From Marinobacter sp. 1-4A (GTDB taxonomy: Bacteria > Pseudomonadota > Gammaproteobacteria > Pseudomonadales > Oleiphilaceae): a stretch of DNA of 64,000 bases. The stretch spans positions 434,001 to 498,000 of the forward strand of contig NZ_VCGY01000002.1 in the NCBI RefSeq assembly GCF_016597725.1. Direction: 5' to 3'. The translations under genes were made by a program, and so were the position numbers. Shown in pieces: positions 7,280 through 16,845 of this stretch (position 1 is the first letter of the stretch; every line of letters starts with the position of its first letter). The notes under the pieces were generated by a model. The model ran no database searches. It was given only the letters and a program-made list of their open reading frames with translations, and was not told the origin of the DNA.

Positions 7280-7546
7280 TCAGTACAAAGCCTCTTCGTC
7301 ATCCAGCACTTCGTCAATAATCTCCAAAAACATTCGATCCGCTTCGCTCCACTTCTCCGGAATACGAATGGTGGTGTTAGCGCTGATTTCCCGCGCAATC
7401 AGCTCATCGGAACCTGGCTCAGATCGGTACTTTCGGGCAATGTCGATGGACTTTACCGCGATGGTCGGATCGCTCAGTACCTTCTTGATGAAGACGCGCA
7501 GCTCATCAATCACCCTAGCCTGACGGCTTTCAATTGGCGTACTCAT
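7280..7546 (-). CDS. Conserved-looking small soluble protein of unknown function
   Basis: The protein has 88 residues, is strongly charged and predicted helical, with no signal peptide, cysteines or membrane segment. Sequence landmarks are VIDELRVFIKKVLSDPTIAVKSIDIARKY and an acidic C-terminal helix, LEIIDEVLDDEEALY. I do not recognise the family. GAGGGTGAGTT lies just upstream of the ATG at 7546, and base composition matches the surroundings, so it is probably a real gene. It follows the Pit transporter on the same strand about 95 bases downstream and may be co-transcribed or independent. Confidence 0.6.
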   Translation of the reverse strand: MSTPIESRQARVIDELRVFIKKVLSDPTIAVKSIDIARKYRSEPGSDELIAREISANTTIRIPEKWSEADRMFLEIIDEVLDDEEALY

Positions 7547-7643
7547 AACTCACCCTCCGGGCAAATAAGTTCTTGGGGAGCATGTTGCTCCTTCGGTAGA
7601 CATACAGTATGACCAAACCCGCGCGCTACAACCAGCCAGCACC

Positions 7644-9203
7644 TTATACAAAAAGCCCGCGCAAGGTGAAAAACAGAATAGCCGCCATAATTGCCGAGGC
7701 GGGCACCGTGATAATCCAGGCTGCCGCGATGCGCACAAGGTGTGACCGTTTAACCATTTCTTCTTTGTAGATCTTTTTGAGGCGCTTGCGGTCCGACTTG
7801 GTCAGAGGCACGTGTTTCTTTTTCTTGGCCCGCTTTAGCAGCTTTTCCATTTCCTCAACGGAGGCGTTGCGGAAATCGTCCAAGAAAGGCTTGAGCCGTT
7901 CACGGTCGTCTTCGTCACGCTCTTCCATAATCTTGTGCAGCTGTGTGGCGTAGTTGGATTTCAGGTACTCACGCAAGAAACCAACACCAAACACGCCGCC
8001 AATGGCAATGTGCGTGGAGCTCACAGGCAAGCCCAACTGTGAGGCAAGTATAACGGTCAGTGCCGCTGACAACGCAATACAGAAGGCGCGGGTTTTATCC
8101 AGTTCGGTAATTTCGCTGCCCACGGTTTTGATCAAACGCGGGCCGAACAGCATAAGGCCGACGGTCAAACCCAATGCGCCAATCATCATCACCCACAGAG
8201 GTATGCTTGAGGCGGTTACTATGGAGCCATTGGAGAGTGCGTCGTTAATCGCTGCAAGTGGGCCAATGGCGTTGGCTACGTCGTTCGCACCATGGGCAAA
8301 GCTCAGCAGAGCCGCTGCGAATATCAGAGGCCAGGTGAACAAGGTATTCACTCCGCCAGCACTGTTCTCCATGGTGGCTGCCCGACGGGCGGCAAGTGAG
8401 CGCACGATAAAGAAGGCAACGACAGCCGCGCCAAGCCCGACGAGAGAGGCTTCAAGGAAGTCGACTTTGATGATCTTCTTCACACCCTTGATCATCAAAT
8501 AGGTCCCGAAGGCCCAGGCCATGATGGCGACGAGCCAGGGCACAAAAATGCGAGCGGCAGGTATCACGTTTTTCCGATACAGCACCGTTTTATTGATGAC
8601 GTAGAGCAGCAGAGCGGCCAAGGCACCACCAAGAACCGGCGAAATAACCCAACTGCCAGCAATTTTGGCCATTACGCCCCAATCAGCAATGCCCCAGCCG
8701 CCCGCTGCAATGCCCGCCCCGAGCACACCGCCCACAATCGAGTGGGTAGTAGACACCGGCGCGCCCATCCAGGTCGCAAGATTTAACCAAAGCGCACCAG
8801 CCAGCAGTGCTGCCGTCATCAGCCAGACGAAGGCTCGACCATCTTCCAAGCTTGTGGGGTCGATAATCCCCCCCTTGATGGTAGAGACCACATCGCCTCC
8901 AGCAATCAGCGCTCCCGCCGACTCAAAAATGCCAGCCAGAATAACCGCAGCGCCCAAAGACAGAGCTCCGGAACCAACGGCGGGGCCAACATTGTTAGCA
9001 ACATCATTAGCACCTATATTAATAGCCATATAGCCGCCAATAACCGCAGCAGCCATTAGCAACGTGCTATTGGGCATACCTTCGCTGAAGGCGCCAACAA
9101 CGAGCCAAACGCCCAACAGGAATAGCAGGCTGAAGCCAATCCGGTATCGCTCGGTAGAGTCGCTGGTGAGAAGGGTATCCAGAAATCCGCTTGAACGGGC
9201 CAT
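7644..9203 (-). CDS. Inorganic phosphate transporter, Pit/PHO4 family
   Basis: This 519-residue inner-membrane permease carries the two PHO4-family signatures: GANDVANNVGPAVGSGAL in the first half and GANDVANAIGPLAA in the second. Each is followed by a conserved VSTTHSIVGG or VSSTHIAIGG loop. About ten or more membrane helices flank a charged cytoplasmic segment rich in Lys and Arg near the C-terminus (KRAKKKKHVPLTKSDRKRLKK). It takes up phosphate as metal-phosphate with protons, at low affinity, complementing the Pst system at 47-52 kb. The start at 9203 (MARSSGF) is preferred because the longer frame to 9290 adds a polar stretch without support. Confidence 0.88.
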   Translation of the reverse strand: MARSSGFLDTLLTSDSTERYRIGFSLLFLLGVWLVVGAFSEGMPNSTLLMAAAVIGGYMAINIGANDVANNVGPAVGSGALSLGAAVILAGIFESAGALIAGGDVVSTIKGGIIDPTSLEDGRAFVWLMTAALLAGALWLNLATWMGAPVSTTHSIVGGVLGAGIAAGGWGIADWGVMAKIAGSWVISPVLGGALAALLLYVINKTVLYRKNVIPAARIFVPWLVAIMAWAFGTYLMIKGVKKIIKVDFLEASLVGLGAAVVAFFIVRSLAARRAATMENSAGGVNTLFTWPLIFAAALLSFAHGANDVANAIGPLAAINDALSNGSIVTASSIPLWVMMIGALGLTVGLMLFGPRLIKTVGSEITELDKTRAFCIALSAALTVILASQLGLPVSSTHIAIGGVFGVGFLREYLKSNYATQLHKIMEERDEDDRERLKPFLDDFRNASVEEMEKLLKRAKKKKHVPLTKSDRKRLKKIYKEEMVKRSHLVRIAAAWIITVPASAIMAAILFFTLRGLFV

Positions 9204-9398
9204 AACAGAAAAGGTCTCATTTGATCGAAATGGAGAACGAACCGCTGTGCTGCGCGCAACTATAAATTTTTTGCCTTTAAATTGAAACAAATGTGCATCT
9301 GTACAACTTGGTCACACAATACACTCACAATAGATGCATACCTACCATTGTCTGATTCATAATGGGCAAAAACCAGTGAGCCACGGAATAGGGCCGTT

Positions 9399-10502
9399 AT
9401 GATCAAAGATACATCCTTGGGCTACGAGGCCGCGCGCGAACGTGAAGAGGCTCAGGTTTCACGGGTATTGACGTGGCTGTCCCTAGCAGCGGTGCTGTGC
9501 CTTGTAGGTATCGGTGCCAAAGCTTGGCATTCAGACCATACCAACCACGCTCTAACTCTCTGGGGCTTTATACTGCCCGTGCTGGCCAACATGGTCTGGT
9601 TTGCCCGCACTGGTAATCGTGACGTGCAAAAAACCGGCCTTCTGGTTGTTGTCAGTGTACTTTTCACTTATCTGATCGCCTCGGGTGGCGAGGGAAACAC
9701 CGGCCCGCTCTGGTTCTATGTCTTCCCACCTTTGTTGTTTTTCCTGACCAACCTAAAAACCGGCACCATGATTCTTCTGCTGGTTTATCTGGTAGCCGTT
9801 ATCGTATTCCAGTTTCCTAATCTGCCATTTGTGCTAGCGGAGTACGAAAACGATTTCATAATCCGTTTTTTCGTTACTCTAACGTTTGAGTCAATTTTCT
9901 GCTTTGTACTGGAAGCAAGCCGACTGAAAGCCCGCAATGAACTTCTGGATTTAGCTCTGACCCACGAGCATGCCGCCAAAACCGATGAGCTCACCGGGCT
10001 GTCCAACCGACGCGACATCCTGAACCGCTTATCGGAGGAATTTTCTAGGCACAAGCGCGCGGGGCATCACTTTTCCATTGTCCTGATTGATCTGGACCTG
10101 TTTAAGAATATCAATGACCAATACGGCCACAACGCGGGCGATGCGGCTCTAAAGCAATTTGCCAAACTGGTACAATCCGTGATTCGCCAAACAGATGTAG
10201 CGGCTCGCTGGGGTGGCGAGGAGTTCCTACTGCTACTACCTGACACCTCATTGATTCCCGCCCTCACGTTGGCTGAGCGCTTGCGCAGCAAAGTGGAGCA
10301 AGATCGCTTTAGCTATCACGGTCAGGAGCTACCAATCACTATGAGCGCGGGCGTTTGCTCCGTTGCTCAGGTGGATTCAATTGAAACCATGCTTAAGCAA
10401 GCCGATGCGCATTTATACAGCGCCAAAGAAGCTGGGCGAAACAGGATTATACCCCGGGTGCGCAGCCACACGGCAGATACCCAAAGCGAGCCTGAAATTT
10501 GA
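9399..10502 (+). CDS. Membrane-bound GGDEF diguanylate cyclase
   Basis: The protein has 367 residues. Residues 1-180 hold about six hydrophobic segments forming a membrane sensor of no type I can name. A GGDEF domain follows, starting at TDELTGLSNRRD. The active-site signature is GGEEF at residues 272-276, a catalytically competent variant, and RQTD at 263-266 is a proper RxxD inhibitory site five residues upstream. It should make cyclic di-GMP from two GTP and be product-inhibited. It is transcribed divergently from the Pit gene across a 195-base gap. Confidence 0.88.
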   Translation: MIKDTSLGYEAAREREEAQVSRVLTWLSLAAVLCLVGIGAKAWHSDHTNHALTLWGFILPVLANMVWFARTGNRDVQKTGLLVVVSVLFTYLIASGGEGNTGPLWFYVFPPLLFFLTNLKTGTMILLLVYLVAVIVFQFPNLPFVLAEYENDFIIRFFVTLTFESIFCFVLEASRLKARNELLDLALTHEHAAKTDELTGLSNRRDILNRLSEEFSRHKRAGHHFSIVLIDLDLFKNINDQYGHNAGDAALKQFAKLVQSVIRQTDVAARWGGEEFLLLLPDTSLIPALTLAERLRSKVEQDRFSYHGQELPITMSAGVCSVAQVDSIETMLKQADAHLYSAKEAGRNRIIPRVRSHTADTQSEPEI

Positions 10503-10577
10503 GGCCAGCTGGCCCTGCCGTTATTATTTGGCGCCTCGAAAGCCCTGCACTGTGCTTGGTATTAAACAAGGATTGAT

Positions 10578-11030
10578 ATGAAAGACATACGTATTCTGGT
10601 GGGCAGCGTTTACGGCGGCGCCCTGATGACCGCCAGAGCCATCAAACAAACATTAGATACAGAAGGTTACTCGGTACAGGTTTTGGAGAACCCGGTGCTC
10701 AGCGATATAACGTCTGACACATCGCCTTTGCTGGTCTGCACATCCACCACGGGGCAGGGAGAGGTTCCAAGCAACCTGCTGCCTTTTTATGTTGCTTTAC
10801 GTGAACAGCTGCCACAACAGCCAGGCCGCCCTTTTGGTATCATCGTTTTGGGTGATAGCTCCTATGGAGATACTTTTTGTGGCGCGGGCGAGCTGATGGA
10901 GGAAGCGCTGTATGAAACCGCCGCCCGCAAGGTTGGCGAAACCCTGTGCATTGATGCGCTAGAAACCCAAGAGCCAGAAAGTGAGGCTTTACCCTGGGTG
11001 CGTGAATGGGTATCTGCTGTATTCGTATAA
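10578..11030 (+). CDS. MioC-like flavodoxin
   Basis: A 150-residue FMN-binding flavodoxin fold. The N-terminus ILVGSVYGGALMTARAI is the phosphate-binding loop, LLVCTSTTGQGEVPSNLLPF is the 50s loop stacking on the isoalloxazine ring, and LGDSSYGDTFCGAGELMEEAL is the 90s loop. The size and the TSTTGQGE motif match the MioC and CysJ-flavodoxin branch. It would be a soluble one- or two-electron carrier; in E. coli MioC supports biotin synthase in vitro. AAGGA precedes the ATG. It may be co-transcribed with the upstream cyclase (75-base gap). Confidence 0.82.
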   Translation: MKDIRILVGSVYGGALMTARAIKQTLDTEGYSVQVLENPVLSDITSDTSPLLVCTSTTGQGEVPSNLLPFYVALREQLPQQPGRPFGIIVLGDSSYGDTFCGAGELMEEALYETAARKVGETLCIDALETQEPESEALPWVREWVSAVFV

Positions 11031-11099
11031 GAGCGACTTGAGTCGCTATCGGCTACAGCTCATACTGATTCAGACGATAACTACAATAAGCGGTGAATC

Positions 11100-13661
11100 G
11101 TGACAAGGTACCAATGGTCTCGCATTCTTGCATTACTGATGCTGCTTCTGCCTCTGGCATTTAGCTGTCAGGGAGCGGAGTCATTTCGTTTTCCCAGTGT
11201 AGAGTTTTTGCGTATTCCGCCCGGCGTACAATTGTCACCCACAGACGCTTCCGCCTCTGATGACTGGCAACCGCTTAATAACAGCAGCCCGAATTTTGGT
11301 TATACACAAGATACGGCGTGGTTTCGCTTTAAGGTTCCTGCCAACCCTCGGATCGATTTATTAGAGGTAGCCTACTCCCAGCTTGACCATGTCACCTTCT
11401 ATCTCATTGATAACGGCAAGCTTGTAGACACCGTTGTTTCCGGGGATCGCTATCCCTTTTCCCAGCGCCCTATTCTCAATCGTCATTTCTTGTTTCCGTT
11501 CAGCCCAGACACCAGCGAAAATCGGCAAATTCTTCTGAAAATCAGCACTGGCGGAACCCTTCAGGTGCCCATGGCGCTGTGGAATACTCAGGAGTTTTTT
11601 GAGCATGCGTCGGTAGAAGAGCAACTGCATGCGGTTTACTACGGCATACTCATCAGCGTTATATTCTTCAACTTGCTGGTCTTTCTTGCACTGCGCGAGC
11701 CTGTTTATCTACTTTACGTGCTGTCGACGACGGGCTATCTGCTTTTGATAGGCAATCTCAATGGCACAGCCTTTCAACTGCTTTGGCCAGAAAGCCCCGA
11801 AATTCAAAATCGCTCCATGCTACTCACGGTTCCGCTGGCCGTTATATTCACACTGTTATTCTCTCGCTCCTTTCTGAAACTGAAACAAACAGCCCCCACC
11901 CTCAATCGCATTGTGCTTGGTTTCATCACGGTAAACGCCATCATGACGCTGGTGACGGGTATTCTGGATTACAGCAGCGCCATCCGCATCACCGTCGCTA
12001 TGGCCATCCCAAGCACACTCCTACTCACCGTGATTGGCCCACTGCAATGGATACGGGGGAAGCCCCAAGCGGTCTATTACACTCTGGCTTGGAGCGCGCT
12101 ATCTCTTGGCAGCGCTATTACGGCTGCCAACAAGTACGGCCTGCTGCCCAGCAATTTCATTACCACCTACGGCATGGAGATTGGCTCAGCGTTTGAAGCA
12201 ATGCTGCTTGCTCTGGCCTTGGCTACCCGCCTTTACCAAGAGCGGCATGAAAAGGTGGAAGCCCGAGAAGCAGAGCTAAAAGCCATGACCGCCCGGCGCT
12301 CGGCCGAGCTCAAGCTGATTGAGAACGCCCTCCACAACTCTCTTACCGGCCTGCCAAATCGCACCAATTTTGAAATGCAGGTAAACGACCTGATTCTGCA
12401 ATCGCCGCATAGGCGCCATGGCATTGTTGTCATTCACCTGAACAACCTGCAGTCTGTTACCAAAACTCTGGGACACCAGAACAGTGACCGCATTCTGGAG
12501 CTGGCATCAAAAAGCCTGAATGCAACGGTTCGCGAGATGCCGGGGATTATTTCTTTAGGCCAGCACAACGGTCGCAACTTTTTTCTAGCCTCGCTAGACC
12601 CGGAGACCTTTGCCTGCGTAGTGGATGCCAACATAGCAGAGCAAGTCCCCAAAGTGACACTGCGTAAATTGGACGCTATCCGCAGCCCGGTTGATTACCT
12701 TGGCATGCAGATACCGCTTAATGCCCAACTGGGTGTTGCTGTCTCACCAGTCCATGGCACAGATGCCACATCCTTGATTCGTAAGGCGGCAATTGCGGAG
12801 AGTTCCGCCCGTGCCCATGAGCGGGGAATAGCCTATTACGAGCCCTCCATAGACTCCTACAGCGCTAGCCGACTTACGATGGTGTCCGAGTTACAGCAAG
12901 CGCTGGCGAGTAATGGCCTTGCTCTTCATCTGCAGCCAAAGCTGGATTGCAAAACCGGAAGAATTTCTAGCATGGAGGCGCTCATTCGTTGGCCCGGGAG
13001 GGCGCACCCAGTTCCTGCGGATGAGATCATCCTTCTTGCCGAGCAAACCGGGCTTATTAAGCCGTTGACCCGGTGGGTGCTGGAGCAGTCGCTACAACTT
13101 CGCAGCCGCTTTCTTGAGCACGGCTATCAACTGGACCTTTCGGTGAACATCTCGCCGAACAACCTCAGGGAGCAAGATTTCCCGCTGTTCGTAAAAAGGC
13201 TGACAAGTGCCAACACCCAGCATCAAGGTACCATTACCTTTGAAGTGACGGAAACATCCATGATGCAGGACCCGGTTAACGCGCTGAAGGCTCTCAACTC
13301 ATTGGCGAGCGCTGGCATTCCCATTTCTATTGACGATTTTGGCTCGGGCTACTCGTCGCTTTCCTATATCAAACAGTTGCCCGCCAGCGAGATTAAAATT
13401 GATCGATCGCTTATCACAGACTTGGCCACCGGAGAGGCGGACCGGGTGATCGTTCAAACCACCATCGACATGTGTCACAGCCTTGGCTACCGTGTTGTAG
13501 CCGAAGGTGTGGAAGATGAGGCAACTGCAAACCTTTTAAAAGGGATGGGGTGCGATATGATTCAGGGCTACCTGCTGAGCCGGCCGCTCCCGTTTGAGCA
13601 AATGCTCATCTGGCTTGCGGAGTGGCACGACACCGCAGCTATCCAGCACAGCTCGGGATGA
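11100..13661 (+). CDS. 7TM-DISM sensor with degenerate GGDEF and intact EAL domain
   Basis: The protein has 853 residues and starts at GTG. It has a signal-like N-terminus, a periplasmic DISMED2-type sensory domain (about 30-165), seven membrane helices (about 180-390), a short coiled linker, a GGDEF domain and an EAL domain (about 595-840). The GGDEF signature is replaced by GQHNGRNFF, so cyclase activity is not expected. The EAL domain keeps MEALIRW with E626, SVNISPNNL, EVTETS, DDFGSGYSSL, KIDRSLI and VAEGVED, the metal and catalytic set. It is therefore probably a cyclic di-GMP phosphodiesterase controlled by a periplasmic, possibly carbohydrate, ligand. It opposes the cyclase 600 bases upstream. 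Confidence 0.9.
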   Translation: MTRYQWSRILALLMLLLPLAFSCQGAESFRFPSVEFLRIPPGVQLSPTDASASDDWQPLNNSSPNFGYTQDTAWFRFKVPANPRIDLLEVAYSQLDHVTFYLIDNGKLVDTVVSGDRYPFSQRPILNRHFLFPFSPDTSENRQILLKISTGGTLQVPMALWNTQEFFEHASVEEQLHAVYYGILISVIFFNLLVFLALREPVYLLYVLSTTGYLLLIGNLNGTAFQLLWPESPEIQNRSMLLTVPLAVIFTLLFSRSFLKLKQTAPTLNRIVLGFITVNAIMTLVTGILDYSSAIRITVAMAIPSTLLLTVIGPLQWIRGKPQAVYYTLAWSALSLGSAITAANKYGLLPSNFITTYGMEIGSAFEAMLLALALATRLYQERHEKVEAREAELKAMTARRSAELKLIENALHNSLTGLPNRTNFEMQVNDLILQSPHRRHGIVVIHLNNLQSVTKTLGHQNSDRILELASKSLNATVREMPGIISLGQHNGRNFFLASLDPETFACVVDANIAEQVPKVTLRKLDAIRSPVDYLGMQIPLNAQLGVAVSPVHGTDATSLIRKAAIAESSARAHERGIAYYEPSIDSYSASRLTMVSELQQALASNGLALHLQPKLDCKTGRISSMEALIRWPGRAHPVPADEIILLAEQTGLIKPLTRWVLEQSLQLRSRFLEHGYQLDLSVNISPNNLREQDFPLFVKRLTSANTQHQGTITFEVTETSMMQDPVNALKALNSLASAGIPISIDDFGSGYSSLSYIKQLPASEIKIDRSLITDLATGEADRVIVQTTIDMCHSLGYRVVAEGVEDEATANLLKGMGCDMIQGYLLSRPLPFEQMLIWLAEWHDTAAIQHSSG

Positions 13662-13669
13662 CAGCAGGG

Positions 13670-14524
13670 TTAACGTAGGCGGATCAACGCTTCCTGCGTT
13701 GTGGACGCCACAAGAACACCTTCCTCATTGAAAAAATTGCCACGATTGAACCCACGCCCAGAAGAAGCGCTCGGGCTGTCTTTGTCATAAAGGAGCCAAT
13801 CCTCCATGCGAAAATCCCGATGGAACCAGATGGCATGATCCAAACTTGCAACCTGCAACCCTTTACTCATAAACGATACGCCATGGGGACTGAGCGAGGT
13901 TCCCAGAAACGAAAAATCTGATGCGTAAATGAGTAGGCAGCGGTGCAAAACCGGATCATCCGGCAATGGCCCAAGTGCACGAATCCAGTTTTGTTTGTGC
14001 GGCGGGCGCTTCTCCGGAGCAAACGGATTCACCGGGTTCACCGGGCGGATTTCAATGGGGCGGTCACGGGTCATAATTTCACGCAATTTTTCTGGCGCTT
14101 GTGCCGCCATGATTTTGCCCCACTCCTGCTCAGACCGAAGAGTGTCAGGATCTGGTGCGTCCGGCATGTCTGCCTGATGCTCAAAGCCTTCTTCAGGGAC
14201 ATGAAACGACATAGTTCCCGTTAGAATTTCCTTGCCATCTTGTCGGGCGATAACCCGGCGTACTGCAAAGCTGCGGCCATCGCGCACGCGCTGAACTTCA
14301 TAGTCGATGGGCATATGCTTGTTGCCGGGGCGCAGAAAATAAGCATGCAAAGAATGGCAGAGGCGGTCCTCAACTGTATGACTGGCCGCCATCAAAGCCT
14401 GCCCGAGGACTTGCCCTCCAAACACATGGGGAAACCCTAAGTCCTGGCTGTCGCCGCGATAATGGTCTTCGCCAGCTGGCTCCAGATACAGCAACTCCAC
14501 CAGTTTCTTTGTAACATCAAGCAT
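13670..14524 (-). CDS. tesB: Acyl-CoA thioesterase II
   Basis: This 284-residue double hot-dog thioesterase is close to the E. coli TesB length (286). Landmarks are GDSQDLGFPHVFGGQVLGQALMAA, HSLHAYFLRPGN, DHAIWFHRDFRMEDWLLYD, with the catalytic Asp of the second hot-dog, and the terminal STTQEALIRLR carrying the conserved Gln. It hydrolyses medium- and long-chain acyl-CoAs. GGAG lies just before the ATG at 14524. The gene is convergent with the EAL protein, with 8 bases between stops. The 154-base gap to the rubredoxin reductase holds nothing I recognise. Confidence 0.92.
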   Translation of the reverse strand: MLDVTKKLVELLYLEPAGEDHYRGDSQDLGFPHVFGGQVLGQALMAASHTVEDRLCHSLHAYFLRPGNKHMPIDYEVQRVRDGRSFAVRRVIARQDGKEILTGTMSFHVPEEGFEHQADMPDAPDPDTLRSEQEWGKIMAAQAPEKLREIMTRDRPIEIRPVNPVNPFAPEKRPPHKQNWIRALGPLPDDPVLHRCLLIYASDFSFLGTSLSPHGVSFMSKGLQVASLDHAIWFHRDFRMEDWLLYDKDSPSASSGRGFNRGNFFNEEGVLVASTTQEALIRLR

Positions 14525-14678
14525 GCCTGCTCCTGTTGATTCGTTAGCACACGAAGAGTTTCTACCCTAAGCAGACCCCATTCGCAACGAAAAACCGCCT
14601 CAGCCCGCATCTGCTTGCACAGTGCGGGCCGCAAAACCAGATAAGCATAATAGAGAAAAACCAGCGGCGGCGTGATAT

Positions 14679-15833
14679 TCAGGAGTGGATGGGCGGCACT
14701 ACCTTGGACAGCGCCTGTTTTTCCAGCGCAAACCGACCAGTAACCGCAAAGCCTAAAACCTCGCCACTGGCATTCTTGAATAAGGTTTTTACATGAGTGC
14801 CATCCTGTTCGGTTTCCCAACTACCTTCAGCATTTGAAGGTGGCGGGCAAACAGCAGCTGGACAACAGGGGGTTTTGATCATCACAGGCATGGTGCCGTA
14901 TGTGACCTCGGTGGGCGCTCCGGTCAGGGTTTTTGCCAAAGCGCGGGCGCAAGCCATCAAAGGCAGCACATAAAGCAATACGTGGCCGTCTACCTCCGCG
15001 CAATCACCCAGCGCATAAACATCCGGGGCCGAGGTCTCCAGTAATCTGTTGACCGTGATTCCCCGACCAGTATCGATTCCGGCGGCACGGGCCAGTTGCG
15101 TTCGAGGCCGCAGTCCCACTGCGGAAATCACAAGGTCCGCCTGCAAGGTCTCACCGTTGGCGAGGAACAAGGTTACCCCCGTGCCCGCCGGTTCCACCCG
15201 CTCAACCAGAGTTTCAAGATGAAAGCGCACACCCAGCGCTTCCAGCTCTTTCTGCACAGCCTTAGCGGCAACCGGAGGCAATAGGCTTGGCATAACCGCA
15301 TCGGAGGGTGCGATTACCTCGACGTCATAACCGCCATTGCGCAGATCATTCGCAAACTCGCAACCAATAAGCCCGGCTCCCATGATGGCCACCCGACCTC
15401 CCGGCTTTAACGCTTTCCGGAACACCCGGTAATCTTCCAGATCGTTGATCGGGAACACCCGCTCCTGCCCATCACCGGGAATAGTCAGGCGAATAACATC
15501 CGCGCCCCAGGCCAGCACCAGCTTGCTGTAAGATAGGCTTTCGTCACCCAAGAGCAACCTGTGGCCATCGGTATCTATACCGGTAACGGTGGTGAAAGTC
15601 CGCAACTCCAGCTTCAGTTGCTCCGCCATGGCATCAGTGGCCGCCTGAGCCAGACCATCAGCATCTTTGCCTTTGGTAAAACCCGTCGACAGCATGGGCT
15701 TGGAGTAGCTAACGCCATCATCCGCGGTTACCATCACAATCCGCACGTCCTTATCCTGCTTGCGGATTTCCCGCGCGAGAGAATACCCCGCCAAACCGGT
15801 CCCGATAATAATGATGGGGTTCTGCTCTGTCAT
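14679..15833 (-). CDS. Rubredoxin-NAD(+) reductase
   Basis: This 384-residue FAD/NAD(P)-dependent reductase has IIIGTGLAGYSLAREIRKQD as N-terminal FAD Rossmann fold, GGRVAIMGAGLIGCEFANDL as the NADH fold and DVYALGDCAEVDG as the second FAD motif. It passes electrons from NADH to rubredoxin, which lies directly upstream in the same operon. In Pseudomonas and Acinetobacter the pair supports alkane hydroxylases and oxidative-stress enzymes; no alkane hydroxylase lies in this window. Of two in-frame ATGs, the one at 15833 is chosen because GGAG sits seven bases before it but only one base before the other (15839). Confidence 0.9.
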   Translation of the reverse strand: MTEQNPIIIIGTGLAGYSLAREIRKQDKDVRIVMVTADDGVSYSKPMLSTGFTKGKDADGLAQAATDAMAEQLKLELRTFTTVTGIDTDGHRLLLGDESLSYSKLVLAWGADVIRLTIPGDGQERVFPINDLEDYRVFRKALKPGGRVAIMGAGLIGCEFANDLRNGGYDVEVIAPSDAVMPSLLPPVAAKAVQKELEALGVRFHLETLVERVEPAGTGVTLFLANGETLQADLVISAVGLRPRTQLARAAGIDTGRGITVNRLLETSAPDVYALGDCAEVDGHVLLYVLPLMACARALAKTLTGAPTEVTYGTMPVMIKTPCCPAAVCPPPSNAEGSWETEQDGTHVKTLFKNASGEVLGFAVTGRFALEKQALSKVVPPIHS

Positions 15834-15852
15834 AGCCATGCTCCGTTAGGGG

Positions 15853-16020
15853 TCAACCGATCTCGATCATTTCAAAATCTTCCTTGCCCACTCCACAATC
15901 GGGACAAACCCAATCATCGGGCACATCGTCCCAAGCAGTCCCGGGCTCAATTCCGTCTTCCGGCCAGCCTTCTGCTTCGTCATAAACCAAGCCACACACT
16001 ACGCACTGCCACTTCTTCAT
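15853..16020 (-). CDS. Rubredoxin
   Basis: This 55-residue protein has the two knuckles [18 protein letters not shown] and [12 protein letters not shown], four cysteines that bind a single iron, and the conserved aromatic residues W, Y and F around them. The short spacing is that of a typical AlkG2-like electron-transferring rubredoxin. The ATG at 16020 is preceded by GGAGAG; the frame open to 16353 is an artefact. It is the first gene of the rubredoxin-reductase operon, with 19 bases between the genes. Confidence 0.95.
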   Translation of the reverse strand: MKKWQCVVCGLVYDEAEGWPEDGIEPGTAWDDVPDDWVCPDCGVGKEDFEMIEIG

Positions 16021-16050
16021 AAACAATCTCTCCACCACACATTTGCGGCC

Positions 16051-16079
16051 GCTATAATAATTGTCGAACAATACATCAA
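16051..16079 (-). promoter_or_regulatory. Candidate rubredoxin-operon promoter
   Basis: On the minus strand TTGATG (16079-16074) and TATAGC (16056-16051) are separated by 17 bases and would start transcription some 25 bases before the rubredoxin ATG. The spacer holds a near-palindrome (TTGT...ACAA arms) that could be a regulator site. The rest of the gap up to hpt has a TATAAT at 16254-16259 that probably belongs to hpt but lacks a good -35. Confidence 0.4.
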
Positions 16080-16287
16080 AAAAAGCTCCTTGCACAGACA
16101 CCGAAACCCCCGGTGTCCCGAGCACCTGTCTGCGTTGCGGCACAATAATACCCGGCACATCAGGATTCACCAATGCCAGCAAGGACGCACCCAACCGGGT
16201 TTTTCTGCCAATAGTTGGTAGAACACCCCCTCCCCTAGACCGGCCCTCTCCGGTATAATCGCCGGTTTTACGACAGGACCGACCGTT

Positions 16288-16845
16288 ATGACCGATACCG
16301 TCGCCGAAATGAATCAGGTTATGGCCGAAGCTGACTGCCTGATTGATGAGCAACAGGTACAGGCTGCCATCCGCAATCTAGCCGACGACATTACCGGCCG
16401 CCTTAAAGACAGTAACCCCCTGCTGTTTTGTGTGATGAACGGTGGCCTGATCTTTACCGGCCAACTTCTACCACAGCTCAAGTTCCCGGTGCAGGCAGAA
16501 TATCTTCATGCGACGCGCTACCGGCAGGAAACTACCGGTGGCATTTTGGAGTGGAAGCTCCAGCCTCAAGCAGACATGAAAGACCGTACCGTGCTGATTA
16601 TTGACGACATTCTTGATGAAGGCACCACCCTTTGTGCCATCGCGGACTATTGTCTGGCCCATGGCGCAAAGCAGGTACTAACCGCCGTTTTGGTCGACAA
16701 GCAGCACGACCGCAAAGCCCGCCCGGATCTTAAAGCAGATTTCACCGGGTTAAACGTGGAAGATCGCTTCCTGTTTGGCTATGGCATGGATTACAAAGGT
16801 TACTGGCGCAATGCGCCCGGGATTTATGCCGTTAAAGGCCTCTGA
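16288..16845 (+). CDS. Hypoxanthine-guanine phosphoribosyltransferase
   Basis: This 185-residue type I phosphoribosyltransferase carries the PRPP-binding motif [13 protein letters not shown] near residues 99-111, the PPi-loop region [14 protein letters not shown] and the purine-stacking segment [15 protein letters not shown] near the C-terminus. It salvages hypoxanthine or guanine with PRPP. In E. coli terms it is closer to Hpt, but exact base preference cannot be told. A -10-like TATAAT lies about 30 bases before the ATG. Its 3' end overlaps the start of ubiC by 20 bases. Confidence 0.9.
   Translation: MTDTVAEMNQVMAEADCLIDEQQVQAAIRNLADDITGRLKDSNPLLFCVMNGGLIFTGQLLPQLKFPVQAEYLHATRYRQETTGGILEWKLQPQADMKDRTVLIIDDILDEGTTLCAIADYCLAHGAKQVLTAVLVDKQHDRKARPDLKADFTGLNVEDRFLFGYGMDYKGYWRNAPGIYAVKGL

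Noticed and set aside
16775-16825. An earlier start for ubiC inside hpt.
   Set aside because: The extra residues ([11 protein letters not shown]...) do not fit the family, and the ATG at 16826 has a suitable GGGAT site.
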